A stretch of DNA of 64,000 nt from Streptomyces sp. Ru62 (GCF_002920615.1 NZ_PQSU01000006.1:186001-250000); one strand, 5' to 3'. Positions 25,126 to 33,854 are shown, counted from the first letter of the stretch. Notes: generated from the letters alone by a model not told the origin. Program-made: numbers and translations.

Positions 25126-26233
25126 CCGCTCCTCGTCACTTCGCCGCGGCTTCGGGAGAACAGGGCCGGGACGGCCGCCTCACCGCAGGCGCTCAGCCCG
25201 GAGCTCCGCCGCGGGGCAGTCGGCGATGCCCCCGGCCCGGCCCTCCCCTCCGGTGAGGAGACGGACCGGCCGCGCGAGTTGTCCGGCCGCAGACCACTGA
25301 GCCGAACGGCCCGACTGTAGGTGCCAGGGGTGACCTCCCCTTCCCCATGGCCTGCCGTGAGGTCCTCCAGAGGCGGCGTCATGTCGGCGCCCTGTCGACG
25401 CAGCGGGAGCAGTGGCGCTGGAAGGCGAGGGTGATGGTGGCGGTGGGCACGTCACGGTGCTCCGCCAGGACCAGGTCCTTCGCCGGTGCGGGGGTCTCGT
25501 GGACGTCGGGGTGGCGGGCCCGCTGGTCCAGTGCGGGCACGCTGTGGTGGAGGTGCGGTGGTCCGACAGCGCGGTCCCGGACGCCGGCGGCCGTCTTGGC
25601 GGCGCCTTCGAACGTCCGCCGGGTCTGCTCCATCGTGGCGACATCGGTCGCCTGCTCCGGGACAGGGCCGGCCTCCCGGTCCGTGCGGGTCGGCCGCAGG
25701 CGGGGCCTCGGGGCAGCAGCACACCGGACATCGTCGTACTCGTGGTAGATCCTCCACTCGGCGTGGGATGGCTGTCAGAGGCGGACGAACTCGGCGGAGA
25801 GGACGAGTACGTATGGGCGATGCAGCACGATGTCCCCGGTGAGCGGCGCCCTGGAGATCACCCCGGCGCCCAGCCGTGGGCCTGTAGGACCGGTCCAGGT
25901 ATGCGCTGCCGCACGGGTGGGACCAGACACCGCCTCTCGCGGTCGTGCACGACGAGCTCCTTCTCGACGGCACCGCCCGGCAGAACCCGGCGACGTTCGC
26001 CGGGAACGGGGCTCGGCGGCTGACGGCCAAGTGCGCCGAGGAAACGTGCGCCACACGGACGAGCATCCGCGGACCGCGGAACTCGACACCAGGTGCGTGT
26101 ACGGACCTCACCGGGAGGACGAGGCCGGTGGCTTCGTCCCCGGCGCGCGCCCCGGCCGTCACTGACGCCAGAACACCAACCGCCGACCCGGCACGAGCCA
26201 GGAAGGGCCGGCCGACCCCTCTGGAGGAATGCC
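25126..26233. other. 1.1-kb region without a supported gene
   Basis: No frame gives a recognisable protein. Minus-strand pieces ending LHRPYVLVLSAEFVRL (stop near 25775) and ATITLAFQRHCSRCVDRA (stop near 25379) look faintly protein-like but are in different frames, so a decayed gene is possible. GC content is slightly lower than in flanking genes. Confidence 0.4.
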
Positions 26234-27103
26234 ATGTGCCGTCTTTTCGGCCTCAGCAGCGCCCCGCGCCGTACCCACGACACCTTCTGGCTCCTGGACG
26301 CCCCCGACAGCCTGAGCCGGCAGAGCCACCGCGATCCCGACGGCACCGGCCTGGGCTACTTCACTGCCGAAGGCACCCCGCGCATCGACAAGTCCCCCGT
26401 CGCCGCATACCACGACCGTGCCTTCGCCGAGGCGGCCCGCGAGGTTGAATCGGCAACCTTCATCGCCCACGTGCGCTTCGCCTCCACCGGCAGCCTGGAC
26501 GTACGCAACACCCATCCCTTCGAGCAGGACGGACGTCTCTTCGCCCACAACGGGGTCATCGAAGGTCTGGACAAGCTCGACGACCACCTGGGCGAGGACC
26601 GGTCACTGGTGAAAGGCGACACCGACTCCGAGCGGTTCTTCGCCCTGATCACCCGGGAGACACGGCGGCACGGCGGTGACGTCACCGAGGGCATCCGGCA
26701 CGCCGCCCGATGGATCGCCGGCAACCTGCCCGTCTACGCCATCAACCTGATCCTCGTCACCCCCGGGGAACTGTGGGCCCTGCGCTACCCGGGCACCCAC
26801 CACCTCTACGTCCTCGAACGCCAGGCGGGCGGCCAGCATGGCAACCGGCATCTCGACCACAGCGGCACCCACGGTCGCATGCGCATCCACTCATCGCACC
26901 TTGCCGAGCACCCCGCCGTGGTCGTCGCCAGCGAGCGTATGGACGACAACCCGCACTGGCGCGAGATGGAGCCCGGCGAACTGCTCCACGTCGGCCCCGG
27001 CCTCCGCCTCACCCGTCAGGTCGTTCTTCCCGATCCTCCGGCGCACCAGCTCACCCTCGGCGACCTGCGTCCCGACGCAGCCGCTTCCCAGAAACCGGCC
27101 TGA
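26234..27103 (+). CDS. Class II glutamine amidotransferase (Ntn hydrolase)
   Basis: The 289-residue protein begins MCRLFGLSS: Cys2 becomes the N-terminal nucleophile after Met removal. HVRFASTG (about 77-84), THPFEQDGRLFAHNG (about 90-104) and GDTDSERFF (about 130-138) are the oxyanion and glutamine-binding motifs of class II amidotransferases of the YafJ type. There is no synthetase or isomerase domain, so the acceptor of the released ammonia is unknown. ATG 26234 is set by GGAGG at 26223-26227 and by the need for Cys2; longer frames upstream are rejected. Confidence 0.92.
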   Translation: MCRLFGLSSAPRRTHDTFWLLDAPDSLSRQSHRDPDGTGLGYFTAEGTPRIDKSPVAAYHDRAFAEAAREVESATFIAHVRFASTGSLDVRNTHPFEQDGRLFAHNGVIEGLDKLDDHLGEDRSLVKGDTDSERFFALITRETRRHGGDVTEGIRHAARWIAGNLPVYAINLILVTPGELWALRYPGTHHLYVLERQAGGQHGNRHLDHSGTHGRMRIHSSHLAEHPAVVVASERMDDNPHWREMEPGELLHVGPGLRLTRQVVLPDPPAHQLTLGDLRPDAAASQKPA

Positions 27104-27357
27104 GGACGCCCGCACCGCAGCCATCAGGGACCCGGCCGGCCACCGGGTCGCACCCGCGGACGTCACGGTGCGACTCCGTAAGGACGCGGGCAGCTTCACG
27201 TTCCCCGGGCCGAGGCAGAAGTCCTCGACGTCACCGCCGGGCTGACGGCGGATCGGCGTGGCGGCCCCGGCCGACGCGCAACCGGCTGAGCGCGCCCGGC
27301 CCCCGGCCGTGACCGCGCCGCCCGCCGGCGATCGCGGAAGCGACCCGGGCGAAGGGG

Positions 27358-27785
27358 TCAATAGGCCGCGAGCAACTGCGCGAGCAGAGCCGCGGTGGCT
27401 GCGCCGGTCGAGGTCCGCGTCACGACGTTGAAGTCCCAGGTGATGCGTTCGTTGAGGGGGACGACTGCGATGCCTTCGCTTGGCGGGATCAGCAGTTCGG
27501 GAAGCAGTGCGATGCCGAGGCCGCCTGCGACGAAGACCGGAATCGAGTTGGTCTCGGTGACCTCGGCTCGGATGTCGCGCACAACACCGCGTGCGCTGAG
27601 CGCGGCGTCGAGGACGTCCCGGTTGCCGAAACCGACAGGCGCGTCCACGAAGCGCTCATCGGCGAGGTCTCCCAGCGCCAGGACCGGGCGCGATGCGAGG
27701 TGGTGGTCGGCCGCGACGATGGCCGCGTAGGGCGTTGTGGCGAGCCGGTGCACGGCAAGGTCCGGGGCGGCGGCCGCCGGAAGCC
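27358..27785 (-). pseudogene. LysR regulator, C-terminal effector-domain fragment only
   Basis: The frame carries the second half of a LysR effector domain: PDLAVHRLATTPYAAIVAAD, RFVDAPVGFGNRDVL, VFVAGGLGIALLPELLI and a normal C terminus with stop. The DNA-binding helix-turn-helix and first half (about 160 residues) are absent. The frame runs without a start into a junction near 27785, beyond which sequence belongs to an MFS gene on the other strand. It cannot make a functional regulator. Confidence 0.85.
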
Positions 27786-27798
27786 CGTACAGGCTTCC
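27779..27798. repeat. Inverted repeat at the deletion junction
   Basis: GGAAGCC (27779-27785) and GGCTTCC (27792-27798), separated by 6 nt, sit exactly where LysR sequence stops and MFS sequence begins. A hairpin here may have promoted, or been made by, the rearrangement. Confidence 0.6.
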
Positions 27799-27944
27799 TC
27801 ATCGCCTACGCCGGCATGACCATCCCGCCGCTGCTCACCGCCGCCGCGCTCAGGGTCTGGCCCACGGTCGCCGTGCTCGTCGGCCTTGTCACCCTGGCCG
27901 CGATCCTCGTCGCAATCTCCGGCTCCCGGATGCTGCGCCGCTGA
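27792..27944 (+). pseudogene. MFS transporter, C-terminal two-helix fragment
   Basis: The plus-strand frame reads GFLIAYAGMTIPPLL then VWPTVAVLVGLVTLAAILVA and a basic tail with stop. This is the pattern of the last two membrane helices of an MFS permease. Everything before them is missing. Together with the LysR fragment it marks one deletion that removed a divergent promoter and both N termini. Confidence 0.75.
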
Positions 27945-28085
27945 AACACCTCAACGACCACGCTGCCCGTATCCGCGGACGGAGACGGGCCGACCGGGCG
28001 CTCAGCCGCCCGTGTGGTGGGTGCCGAGCGGTGGGCGGGCAGGGCCGCATCAGGCGGCGTTCGCCTCGTCTGTCAGACTGCTCGG

Positions 28086-28550
28086 GTGATCGTCAGACTC
28101 GCGCGAGAACAGGACCTCCCCCATTTTCTCGACCTGGCAGCCCAGGTCGAGCACTGGTTCGGCCCGATGGTCGAGGACCCTGGCTTCCATAGCGCCGTGG
28201 ACACGCACATTCGCCAGTCTGCGGCGCTCGTCGCCACCTCCTCGGAATCGGCCCTCCTCGGCGGCCTGCTCTTCGGTGCGGAGCCCCCGATTTACCACGT
28301 CCATTGGCTCGTCGTCTCCGAGAAGGCACGCGGACAGGGCGTCGGCAGGGCGCTGATGGCCGACGCGACACGCAGGTTCGTGCTCGGCCCAGGCAGCATC
28401 GAGGTGGTCACCTTCGGTGCCGACCACCCGGGCGCTGCCGCCAGCGGGGCACGCACCTTCTACGAAGGTCTCGGTTTCACCCCGGCCGAAGCCACTGATC
28501 CAGGCCCGGAAGGCGGCTCACGGCAGATCTATCGCCGGGCAGTCACCTGA
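28086..28550 (+). CDS. GNAT-family N-acetyltransferase
   Basis: The 154-residue protein shows the GNAT fold in order: N-terminal strand VIVRLAREQDLPHFLDLAAQ, central HVHWLVVSEKARGQGVGRALM with the acetyl-CoA loop (R/Q-x-x-G-x-G/A as ARGQGVGRAL, about 86-95), and C-terminal RTFYEGLGF. The acceptor is unknown. GTG 28086 directly precedes the first strand; the longer upstream frame lacks family similarity. It stands alone. Confidence 0.88.
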   Translation: MIVRLAREQDLPHFLDLAAQVEHWFGPMVEDPGFHSAVDTHIRQSAALVATSSESALLGGLLFGAEPPIYHVHWLVVSEKARGQGVGRALMADATRRFVLGPGSIEVVTFGADHPGAAASGARTFYEGLGFTPAEATDPGPEGGSRQIYRRAVT

Positions 28551-28818
28551 TCCAGGCGACATGTGCCCCGGAGGAGGCAGTGGGCGCCGGTGGCCGGACG
28601 TCCACCCCGCACGTCACCACGTGGCCGAGCAGCTTCGGCGTCGGCGGCCACTTCTGGGAGTTCCGGCATCGGCGGCCGCTTCTGGGCCGGGAGTTCCGGC
28701 ATCGGCACCTCGCGCCGATCGGCCCGTGCCGCTGTCGCCGCAACTCGGCCAGGGTTTTCCCCGGGTGCGCTCGGACCGCGTTGCTCGGACATGCGGGGCC
28801 GGTGAGCGCGACGGGGGG

Positions 28819-30060
28819 TCAGCGTGGGGCGAGGAGCCGTGCCGCGTGGTGCAGGACGTACCGTGCCACGTCCGTGCCGAGCGTGAGCCCCGCCTCGTCG
28901 GCCGACCGGGTGTGGATGCCGGAGAAGACCCGGGCGTCGGCGTTCTCGTCCGAGAGCTGCTTCCAGGTGGTGTAGGTCCGGGTGACACCGGGCGCGGTGG
29001 GACTGGTCAGTTCGAACGGGGCGGTGCGCGGTCCGACGAGCGCCGACAGGACGGTCTGCGCGGCGCCGGCGTAGGTGTTGTGGCCGCTCGGGTAGTCCGG
29101 ATGGGCGGGGGTGGGGTGCAGCGGCGTCCAGTCGGGGTCGGGGTCGAGGGTGCCCGTGCGGATCGCGGTGACGGGACGCCAGCGTTCGTAGGCGTACTTG
29201 CTGTCGGAGGTGGCGATCTGCGTGTCGACCAGCGCCACGTGGAACAGTGCGACCAGTCGCGCCTGCCCGGCGATCCCCTGCCGCGTCCGGGAGAGCGCCA
29301 CACGCAGCGGCTCGGTGTAGAGGGTGAGGGAGGAGCCGAGCCAGAAGGTGGCGGTCTCCGTCTGGTGGGCGCTGCGCGCCGTGCTGTTCGCGGCGCCGTA
29401 CGTGCGCACCTCGGCGAGGTCGGCGGCGTAGCGCCGGGAGTCGAGGGCGGGCGGCGGGGCGAGCCGGAACCGGCTCTGTGTGCCGAGCAGGAACGGGGCG
29501 GCGAGACGGTTGCCGTACTGGGCCGCAGGTGCGTGGTCGGGTGGCGTCGGCTGCCACACGCCCGGCGCCGCGGGCTTGACGGGATAAGGGGCGTTGACCG
29601 AGGCGGGGTCCAGGCCGTCGCCCTCCCTCCACTTCAGGACGAGGTCCGCCTGTCGCTCCCCCGCCGCGACGCCCCGCTCCTCGGCCGGGCCGTCGGGGAT
29701 GGCGGCGAGGGTCTTCTCGTACGTCTCGTCGAGCTGCTCCGCGCGGCTCGGGACCAGCGTCACCAGCGCGCGGTGTACGGCCCCGGCGAGCGCCGCCTCC
29801 TGATACGCGCCGCGCTCGACACCCGCGGGCACGCTCTGGGTGGCCCGGGCCGCCGCTAGCCAACTGACGGCCCACGTCCGGCTGTTGGTGATCTGGGTGG
29901 GCGCTCCCGCCGTCGCGATGGTCTCGGCTGTGGCGTCGTACCAGGCGAGCGCCGTGGTGGTACGGCCGGCCGCCGTGGCCTGCGGAACCTCGACGGAGGC
30001 GGTCAACAGCGCCGCCGTGCCCAGGACGACGAGGGCGTGCCGGATTCTGTTCGGACTCAT
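28819..30060 (-). CDS. Secreted vanadium haloperoxidase / PAP2-superfamily protein
   Basis: The 413-residue precursor has a signal peptide (ALVVLGTAALLTASVEVPQATA). The vanadate/phosphate site motifs are all present: KYAYERWRP (Lys288, Arg293/295), HPDYPSGH (His320, Ser325, His327), and RVFSGIHTRSADEAG (Arg377, His383). This set binds vanadate in haloperoxidases and phosphate in acid phosphatases, so either activity is possible; sequence alone does not fix the halide. Many actinomycete homologues are secreted proteins of unknown role. It follows the MFS gene on the same strand after 138 bases, possibly in one transcript. Confidence 0.9.
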   Translation of the reverse strand: MSPNRIRHALVVLGTAALLTASVEVPQATAAGRTTTALAWYDATAETIATAGAPTQITNSRTWAVSWLAAARATQSVPAGVERGAYQEAALAGAVHRALVTLVPSRAEQLDETYEKTLAAIPDGPAEERGVAAGERQADLVLKWREGDGLDPASVNAPYPVKPAAPGVWQPTPPDHAPAAQYGNRLAAPFLLGTQSRFRLAPPPALDSRRYAADLAEVRTYGAANSTARSAHQTETATFWLGSSLTLYTEPLRVALSRTRQGIAGQARLVALFHVALVDTQIATSDSKYAYERWRPVTAIRTGTLDPDPDWTPLHPTPAHPDYPSGHNTYAGAAQTVLSALVGPRTAPFELTSPTAPGVTRTYTTWKQLSDENADARVFSGIHTRSADEAGLTLGTDVARYVLHHAARLLAPR

Positions 30061-30198
30061 GCGTTCTCCTCGGGCTTCGGTGGGTGCGCGGGTGTTCGGT
30101 GGTGTTCGGCTGTTCAGGGGCGTTCGGGGGTTCGGGTGGAGTGGGAAGGCCTTGTGGTGCGGTCGCCGGCGGGGGCGCTGCGCCCGTGCCGTGGAGGA

Positions 30199-31668
30199 TC
30201 AGGTCGCCTCCTTGGAGAAGGGGGTCTCGTCGGCGTGGTGCACCGGCACGGGTGCCATCGGGCGAGACGGCGGGGTGGCGTCTCGCCGCAGGGAGAGCAG
30301 CAGGGCCACACCGAGCAGGCCCGCGCAGACACAGCAGGCCAGCGCGTACCCGGCCCGGTCGTGACCGCCTCCCGGCGGACCGGAAGCGACGTGCAGATAG
30401 ACGGCGGGGACGGCGGTGAGGCAGACGGCCGCCGCGATGCGCTGGGCCATTTGCAGGATGCCACCGCCCACCCCCGCGGCCTGGGGCGGAGCGTGCTCGA
30501 GCACCTGGGCCTGGTTGGGCGAGACGGTGATCCCCCCGGCGACGCCGGACATCAGCTGTGTTCCGGCCAACGCCGTCGGCAGTACCGCCGCCGGCACCCA
30601 GAGCGCGACGGCCGCGCCCGTCAGGGACGCACCGGCGCCCAGGGCCAGGCCGACGGTCACCGTACGCGGTCCGATCCGTCGTACCAGCCGCCACGCGAGG
30701 GCGGAGGAGAGGCCCATCCCCACCGCTCCGGGAAGGGTGATCACCGCCGTGAGCAGAGCGGACAGGCCGAGCCCGTCCTGAAGGAAGACGGTGAGCACGA
30801 GGAACGCGGCCAGTGACGAGCCGAACTGGGCCATGGCGACGGCCGTACCCAGCATGTACGGCTTCGACGAGGTCAGCGCCGGGTGCACCAGCGGCTGACG
30901 GCCCCGCCGAACCCGCAGACGCTGCTGCACAGCCAGGACGGCTGCCAGCGCGCACGGCATGGTGCCCCACAGGAGCGCCTGTGCCCCGCTGTCCGGGGTG
31001 CGGATGAAGGGCACCATCAGCGTCAGTGTGCATCCGCAGAGCAGGCTGAGGCCGAGGACGTCCAGCCGGGAGCTCCGGGCGGTGCGCCGGGACGGGGGCA
31101 GTCGGCGGCCGGCGAGGGTCAGGGTGAGCAGCGCGCACGGTGGGCTCAGCAACAGGCAGCACCGCCAGCCCGCTTCGGGGCCGAGTCCGGCGACCAGCCC
31201 CCCGCCGAGGGGTGGGCCGAGGGCCGTGGCCACGCCGCCCGTGACCGCGTAGAGGCCCAGGGCACGACCGCGGGCGGGGCCGTGGAAGACGTCCTGGACG
31301 GTGCCGATCACCTGCGCGTTGACGAGCCCGGCCGCGGCGCCCTGGGCCAGCCGGGCACCGATGACGGTGCCCGGCCCCGCCGCGGTCGCGGCCGTCACCC
31401 CGGCCAGGAGGAAGACCGCCATCCCGGTCATGAGGAGATGCTTGCGGCCGTGCAGGTCACCGAGGCTGCCACCCGGTACGAGGGCCAGGCCGAAGGCCAG
31501 CGAGTACCCAGCCACGATCCACTGGACGTCCGCGCCCGTGGCCTGGAGCGACTGGCGCATGCTCGGCACCGCGATGGTGAGCACGGCCTGGTCGAGCAGG
31601 GTCGTGGCGCCCGCGGCCAGGCACACCAGCAGGACCCCTCGTGCGGCGCGGTTCCCTCCCGGCGGCAT
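30199..31668 (-). CDS. MFS exporter, EmrB/QacA (DHA2) family
   Basis: The 489-residue protein has about 14 predicted helices. The first carries TTLLDQAVLTIAVPSM (DHA2 motif D region) and the loop GSLGDLHGRKHLL is MFS motif A. Motif C-like ALGPPLGGGLVAGL lies near residue 150. It probably expels drugs or metabolites with proton exchange. Its ATG directly abuts the TAG stop of the upstream repeat gene and has no clear ribosome site of its own, so translation appears coupled to that gene. Confidence 0.9.
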   Translation of the reverse strand: MPPGGNRAARGVLLVCLAAGATTLLDQAVLTIAVPSMRQSLQATGADVQWIVAGYSLAFGLALVPGGSLGDLHGRKHLLMTGMAVFLLAGVTAATAAGPGTVIGARLAQGAAAGLVNAQVIGTVQDVFHGPARGRALGLYAVTGGVATALGPPLGGGLVAGLGPEAGWRCCLLLSPPCALLTLTLAGRRLPPSRRTARSSRLDVLGLSLLCGCTLTLMVPFIRTPDSGAQALLWGTMPCALAAVLAVQQRLRVRRGRQPLVHPALTSSKPYMLGTAVAMAQFGSSLAAFLVLTVFLQDGLGLSALLTAVITLPGAVGMGLSSALAWRLVRRIGPRTVTVGLALGAGASLTGAAVALWVPAAVLPTALAGTQLMSGVAGGITVSPNQAQVLEHAPPQAAGVGGGILQMAQRIAAAVCLTAVPAVYLHVASGPPGGGHDRAGYALACCVCAGLLGVALLLSLRRDATPPSRPMAPVPVHHADETPFSKEAT

Positions 31669-32187
31669 CTACACCCGCCCGGACGGCCGCGACAGGCCGA
31701 GGTGGTCGCGCGGGGTACGGCCCGTGCCGCGGGTACGGAAGGGGCCGTGGGTGCCGCCCGTGCGGTGGGTGCGGAAAGGGCCGTGGGTGCAGCCCGTGCC
31801 GTGAGTGCGGAAGGAGCCGTGAGTGCAACCCGTGCCCTGAGTGCGGAACGGACCGTGGGTGCGGCCCGTGCCGTGGGTGCGGCCCGTGCCGTGGGTGCGG
31901 CCCGTGCCGTGAGTGCGGCCCCTGCCGTGGATGCGGCCCCTGCCGTGGATGCGGCCCGTGCCGTGAGTGCGGAACGGGCCCTGGGTGCGGAACAGACCGT
32001 GCGTACGGTACGAGCTCTGGGTGGGGAACAGACCGTGCGTGCGGAACAGACCGTGGCGGCGCGTCCCTGGGATGGAGCCCACATCGTGGGCGGCGGGGTG
32101 GAGTTCGGCGAGAAGGGGGGCACGGTCGGCTTCCGGGGGGTGGAAGCGGGGGATGCCGTGGACGGGCAGGGGTGGGGACTGAGCCAT
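31669..32187 (-). CDS. Hexapeptide-repeat protein (His/Thr/Gly/Arg-rich), coupled to the MFS gene
   Basis: The 172-residue product starts at ATG 32187 behind AAGGAA. The first 42 residues (MAQSPPLPVHGIPRFHPPEA, then a DRAPLLAELHP helix) are non-repetitive. From 43 to 158 it is built from about 19 units of the form (F/G)R(T/I)(H/Q)G(T/R/P/S), for example GRTHGT, ending in a short tail. The TAG stop is followed immediately by the MFS ATG. I do not recognise a family. The repeated histidines could bind metal, or the gene may mainly serve translational coupling. An artefact of a DNA tandem repeat cannot be excluded, since the plus strand is also open (Ala/Val/Gly-rich), but only this strand has a start site and operon context. 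Confidence 0.5.
   Translation of the reverse strand: MAQSPPLPVHGIPRFHPPEADRAPLLAELHPAAHDVGSIPGTRRHGLFRTHGLFPTQSSYRTHGLFRTQGPFRTHGTGRIHGRGRIHGRGRTHGTGRTHGTGRTHGTGRTHGPFRTQGTGCTHGSFRTHGTGCTHGPFRTHRTGGTHGPFRTRGTGRTPRDHLGLSRPSGRV
31714..32061. repeat. Tandem repeat of about 18 bp, about 19 imperfect copies
   Basis: The plus strand reads repeatedly GTGCGGCCCGTGCCGTGG with substitutions and a few exact neighbouring copies (around 31860-31970). Length is a multiple of three throughout, so frames are kept on both strands. The units are contiguous with no spacers, so this is not CRISPR. Confidence 0.85.
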
Positions 32188-32317
32188 GGGGGTTCCTTCA
32201 CGGCAGGGCGGACGCGCGCGTCGCCTCACCACCACGCCCGGACGCGGGCCGGTCGGCGGCGAGGGAAGGATGCGAGGCGGAAGGAGAAGGGCGGGATCGC
32301 GAGCCGTCGAACGGCGA

Positions 32318-32407
32318 TCAGCAACAGACCTGGTCGAACTGGTCGGCTCGGCGGCTCACCCAGAACGGGTCGAGCAGCACCGTGTGCGCCGGGCCAGTGG
32401 TCTCCAT
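32318..32407 (-). CDS. Putative 29-residue peptide ending Cys-Cys
   Basis: ATG 32407 opens METTGPAHTVLLDPFWVSRR followed by ADQFDQVCC and a stop. Twenty-six of 29 codons end in G or C, as in real genes here. The frame continues upstream to ATG 32446, giving a 42-residue form with DASFRVCFDP. No strong ribosome site precedes either start. It lies 130 bases upstream of the repeat gene on the same strand. It could be a leader peptide with paired Cys codons (attenuator) or a peptide product; I do not recognise it. Confidence 0.4.
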   Translation of the reverse strand: METTGPAHTVLLDPFWVSRRADQFDQVCC

Positions 32408-32550
32408 GGCCGGATCAAAGCACACCCGGAAGGACGCGTCCACCATGCGTCCCATCCGGTGAGACGCCCACCCGCCAGGGGCGACCTTGACATTCACCGG
32501 GGCCGACGACGTACGTTGAACGGGAAATTTCCTGACGGTCGGAGGCTCTG

Positions 32551-32667
32551 ATGCGCGTACCGGGCGCGGCACCGTGCGGTGCGTGCAGCGGTGCGCGGCT
32601 CGTCATCCGGCGGCACGTCGACTACTGCCGAACCTCTTCCGCCGTCTGTCCTTCCGTACACACCTGA
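32551..32667 (+). CDS. Cys-containing putative leader peptide of sulfur-type attenuator
   Basis: ATG 32551, five bases after GGAGG, encodes 38 residues. The core RRHVDYCRTSSAVC matches the (R)RHVDLxRxxSAxC pattern of actinomycete leader peptides found in front of sulfur-assimilation and luciferase-like monooxygenase genes. Four Cys codons (in PCGAC, YCR and VCP) would stall ribosomes when cysteine is short. It is followed by hairpin-forming sequence and then the LLM operon 80 bases later, so Cys-dependent attenuation is the likely role. Confidence 0.8.
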   Translation: MRVPGAAPCGACSGARLVIRRHVDYCRTSSAVCPSVHT

Positions 32668-32672
32668 CCCCT

Positions 32673-32715
32673 GCCGGCCGCCCCGCCGGCCGTCTCGTCG
32701 CGGCCCTGTGCCGCG
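32673..32715 (+). promoter_or_regulatory. Candidate attenuator hairpins after the leader peptide
   Basis: Two hairpins can form between the leader stop and the first structural gene: GCCGGC (32673-32678) with GCCGGC (32685-32690), and CGCGGC (32699-32704) with GCCGCG (32710-32715). They are consistent with, but do not prove, transcriptional or translational attenuation. Confidence 0.45.
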
Positions 32716-32747
32716 AGTCATCGTGCGTGTTCCCGGAAGGAACCCCA

Positions 32748-33854
32748 TTGTCCGGCCCTGCCCTGCACCTGGCCGTCGAGATCGATGGTGACGGCGCCCA
32801 TCCCGCGGCCTGGCGCCGCGCCGCCCACTCCCCCGATCGGCTGCTCACCCCGCGCCGCGTGGCCGAGGTCGCCGCCATCGCCGAGAACGCCGGGTTCACC
32901 CTGATCACCCTGGACGACGGCGTGCTGCCGCCCGGCGCCTCACCGGATCCGGTGGGCCGCATCGGCGCGGTGGAGCGGGCGGCCTTCGTCGCGGCGTCCA
33001 CGAGCACCCTCGGTATCGCGCCCGCCGTTCCGCTCACGTATGCCGAACCCTTCCACGTGTCCGGTCAGTTGGCGTCCCTGGACCACATCTCCGCCGGTCG
33101 CGCCGGGTGGGTGGTGACGGAGGAGGAGCGTCCGGAGGCGGCCCGTGCCTGGGGGCGCCCGCTGGTCGTCGACGCCGGGGCACGGGCCCGGGAGTCGGCC
33201 GACGGGGTCGAGGTGGCCCGCGCGCTGTGGGACTCCTGGGAGGACGACGCGGTCATCCGGTCCGTGGCCACCAGCCGCTACCTCGACCGCGAGCGGCTGC
33301 ACCACATCGACTTCACCGGTGAGACGTACACCGTCAAGGGCCCGGCAATAGTCCCGCGCCCGCCCCAGGGCCAGCTCGTCGTGGTGGGGCGGCCGGACCG
33401 GGTTCCCCCCGCACGGCTCGACATCGCCCTCGTCGAAGGGCACGACCCCGCGTCGGTCGCCGCGGCCGCCACAGCCGCCGGGACGCCCCGCGTCTTCGCC
33501 GAGGTCGAGGTGGCGCTGGACACGCCGGGGGCAACGGCCGCCGAGCGGGTCGCCGACCTGGAACGGCACGCGGCCTGGCGCGACCGGGGACGGCTGCGGC
33601 ACATCGGTTCCGCGGAGCGGCTGGTCGGCCTCCTGGCCGAGCTGAGCCGTCACATCGACGGCGTACGGCTGCATCCGCTGGTGCTGGACGAGGATCTGCC
33701 CGTCCTCTCCCGCCTCGTCCTGCCCGCCCTGTCCGGTCAGCGGCTCGTCGCCCGTCCGTTGCCCGGTACGTCCCTGCGCTCGACCCTGGGTCTGGAGCGC
33801 CCCGACAATCGGTTCGCCGCCGCGGCCCCGGCCGCCCAGGAGGACGCCCGATGA
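32748..33854 (+). CDS. Luciferase-like (LLM) flavin-dependent monooxygenase family protein
   Basis: The 368-residue protein begins at TTG 32748, seven bases after GGAAGGA. It has the LLM barrel pattern: RVAEVAAIAENAGFTLITLDDG, GRIGAVERAAFVAASTSTLG, PFHVSGQLASLDHISAGRAGW and the EVARALWDSWEDDA helix common to NtaA/SnaA/DszA relatives. The middle barrel strands are divergent and residues after about 215 are atypical (PRPPQGQLVVVGRPD), so activity may differ from classic members. It overlaps the next LLM gene by ATGA and is the first structural gene after the Cys leader. Confidence 0.82.
   Translation: MSGPALHLAVEIDGDGAHPAAWRRAAHSPDRLLTPRRVAEVAAIAENAGFTLITLDDGVLPPGASPDPVGRIGAVERAAFVAASTSTLGIAPAVPLTYAEPFHVSGQLASLDHISAGRAGWVVTEEERPEAARAWGRPLVVDAGARARESADGVEVARALWDSWEDDAVIRSVATSRYLDRERLHHIDFTGETYTVKGPAIVPRPPQGQLVVVGRPDRVPPARLDIALVEGHDPASVAAAATAAGTPRVFAEVEVALDTPGATAAERVADLERHAAWRDRGRLRHIGSAERLVGLLAELSRHIDGVRLHPLVLDEDLPVLSRLVLPALSGQRLVARPLPGTSLRSTLGLERPDNRFAAAAPAAQEDAR

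Noticed and set aside
25379..26089. Minus-strand fragments that might form a gene
   Set aside because: The two protein-like tails are in different frames, with no start, domain or consistent codon bias, so I list only a possible decayed region.
31714..32061. Possible CRISPR array
   Set aside because: Units are contiguous and degenerate with no unique spacers, and there are no cas genes nearby.
30883..32490. 535-codon plus-strand frame with Ala/Val/Gly repeats
   Set aside because: It runs antisense through the MFS gene and has no start context. The repeat part is only the reverse reading of the 18-bp repeats.
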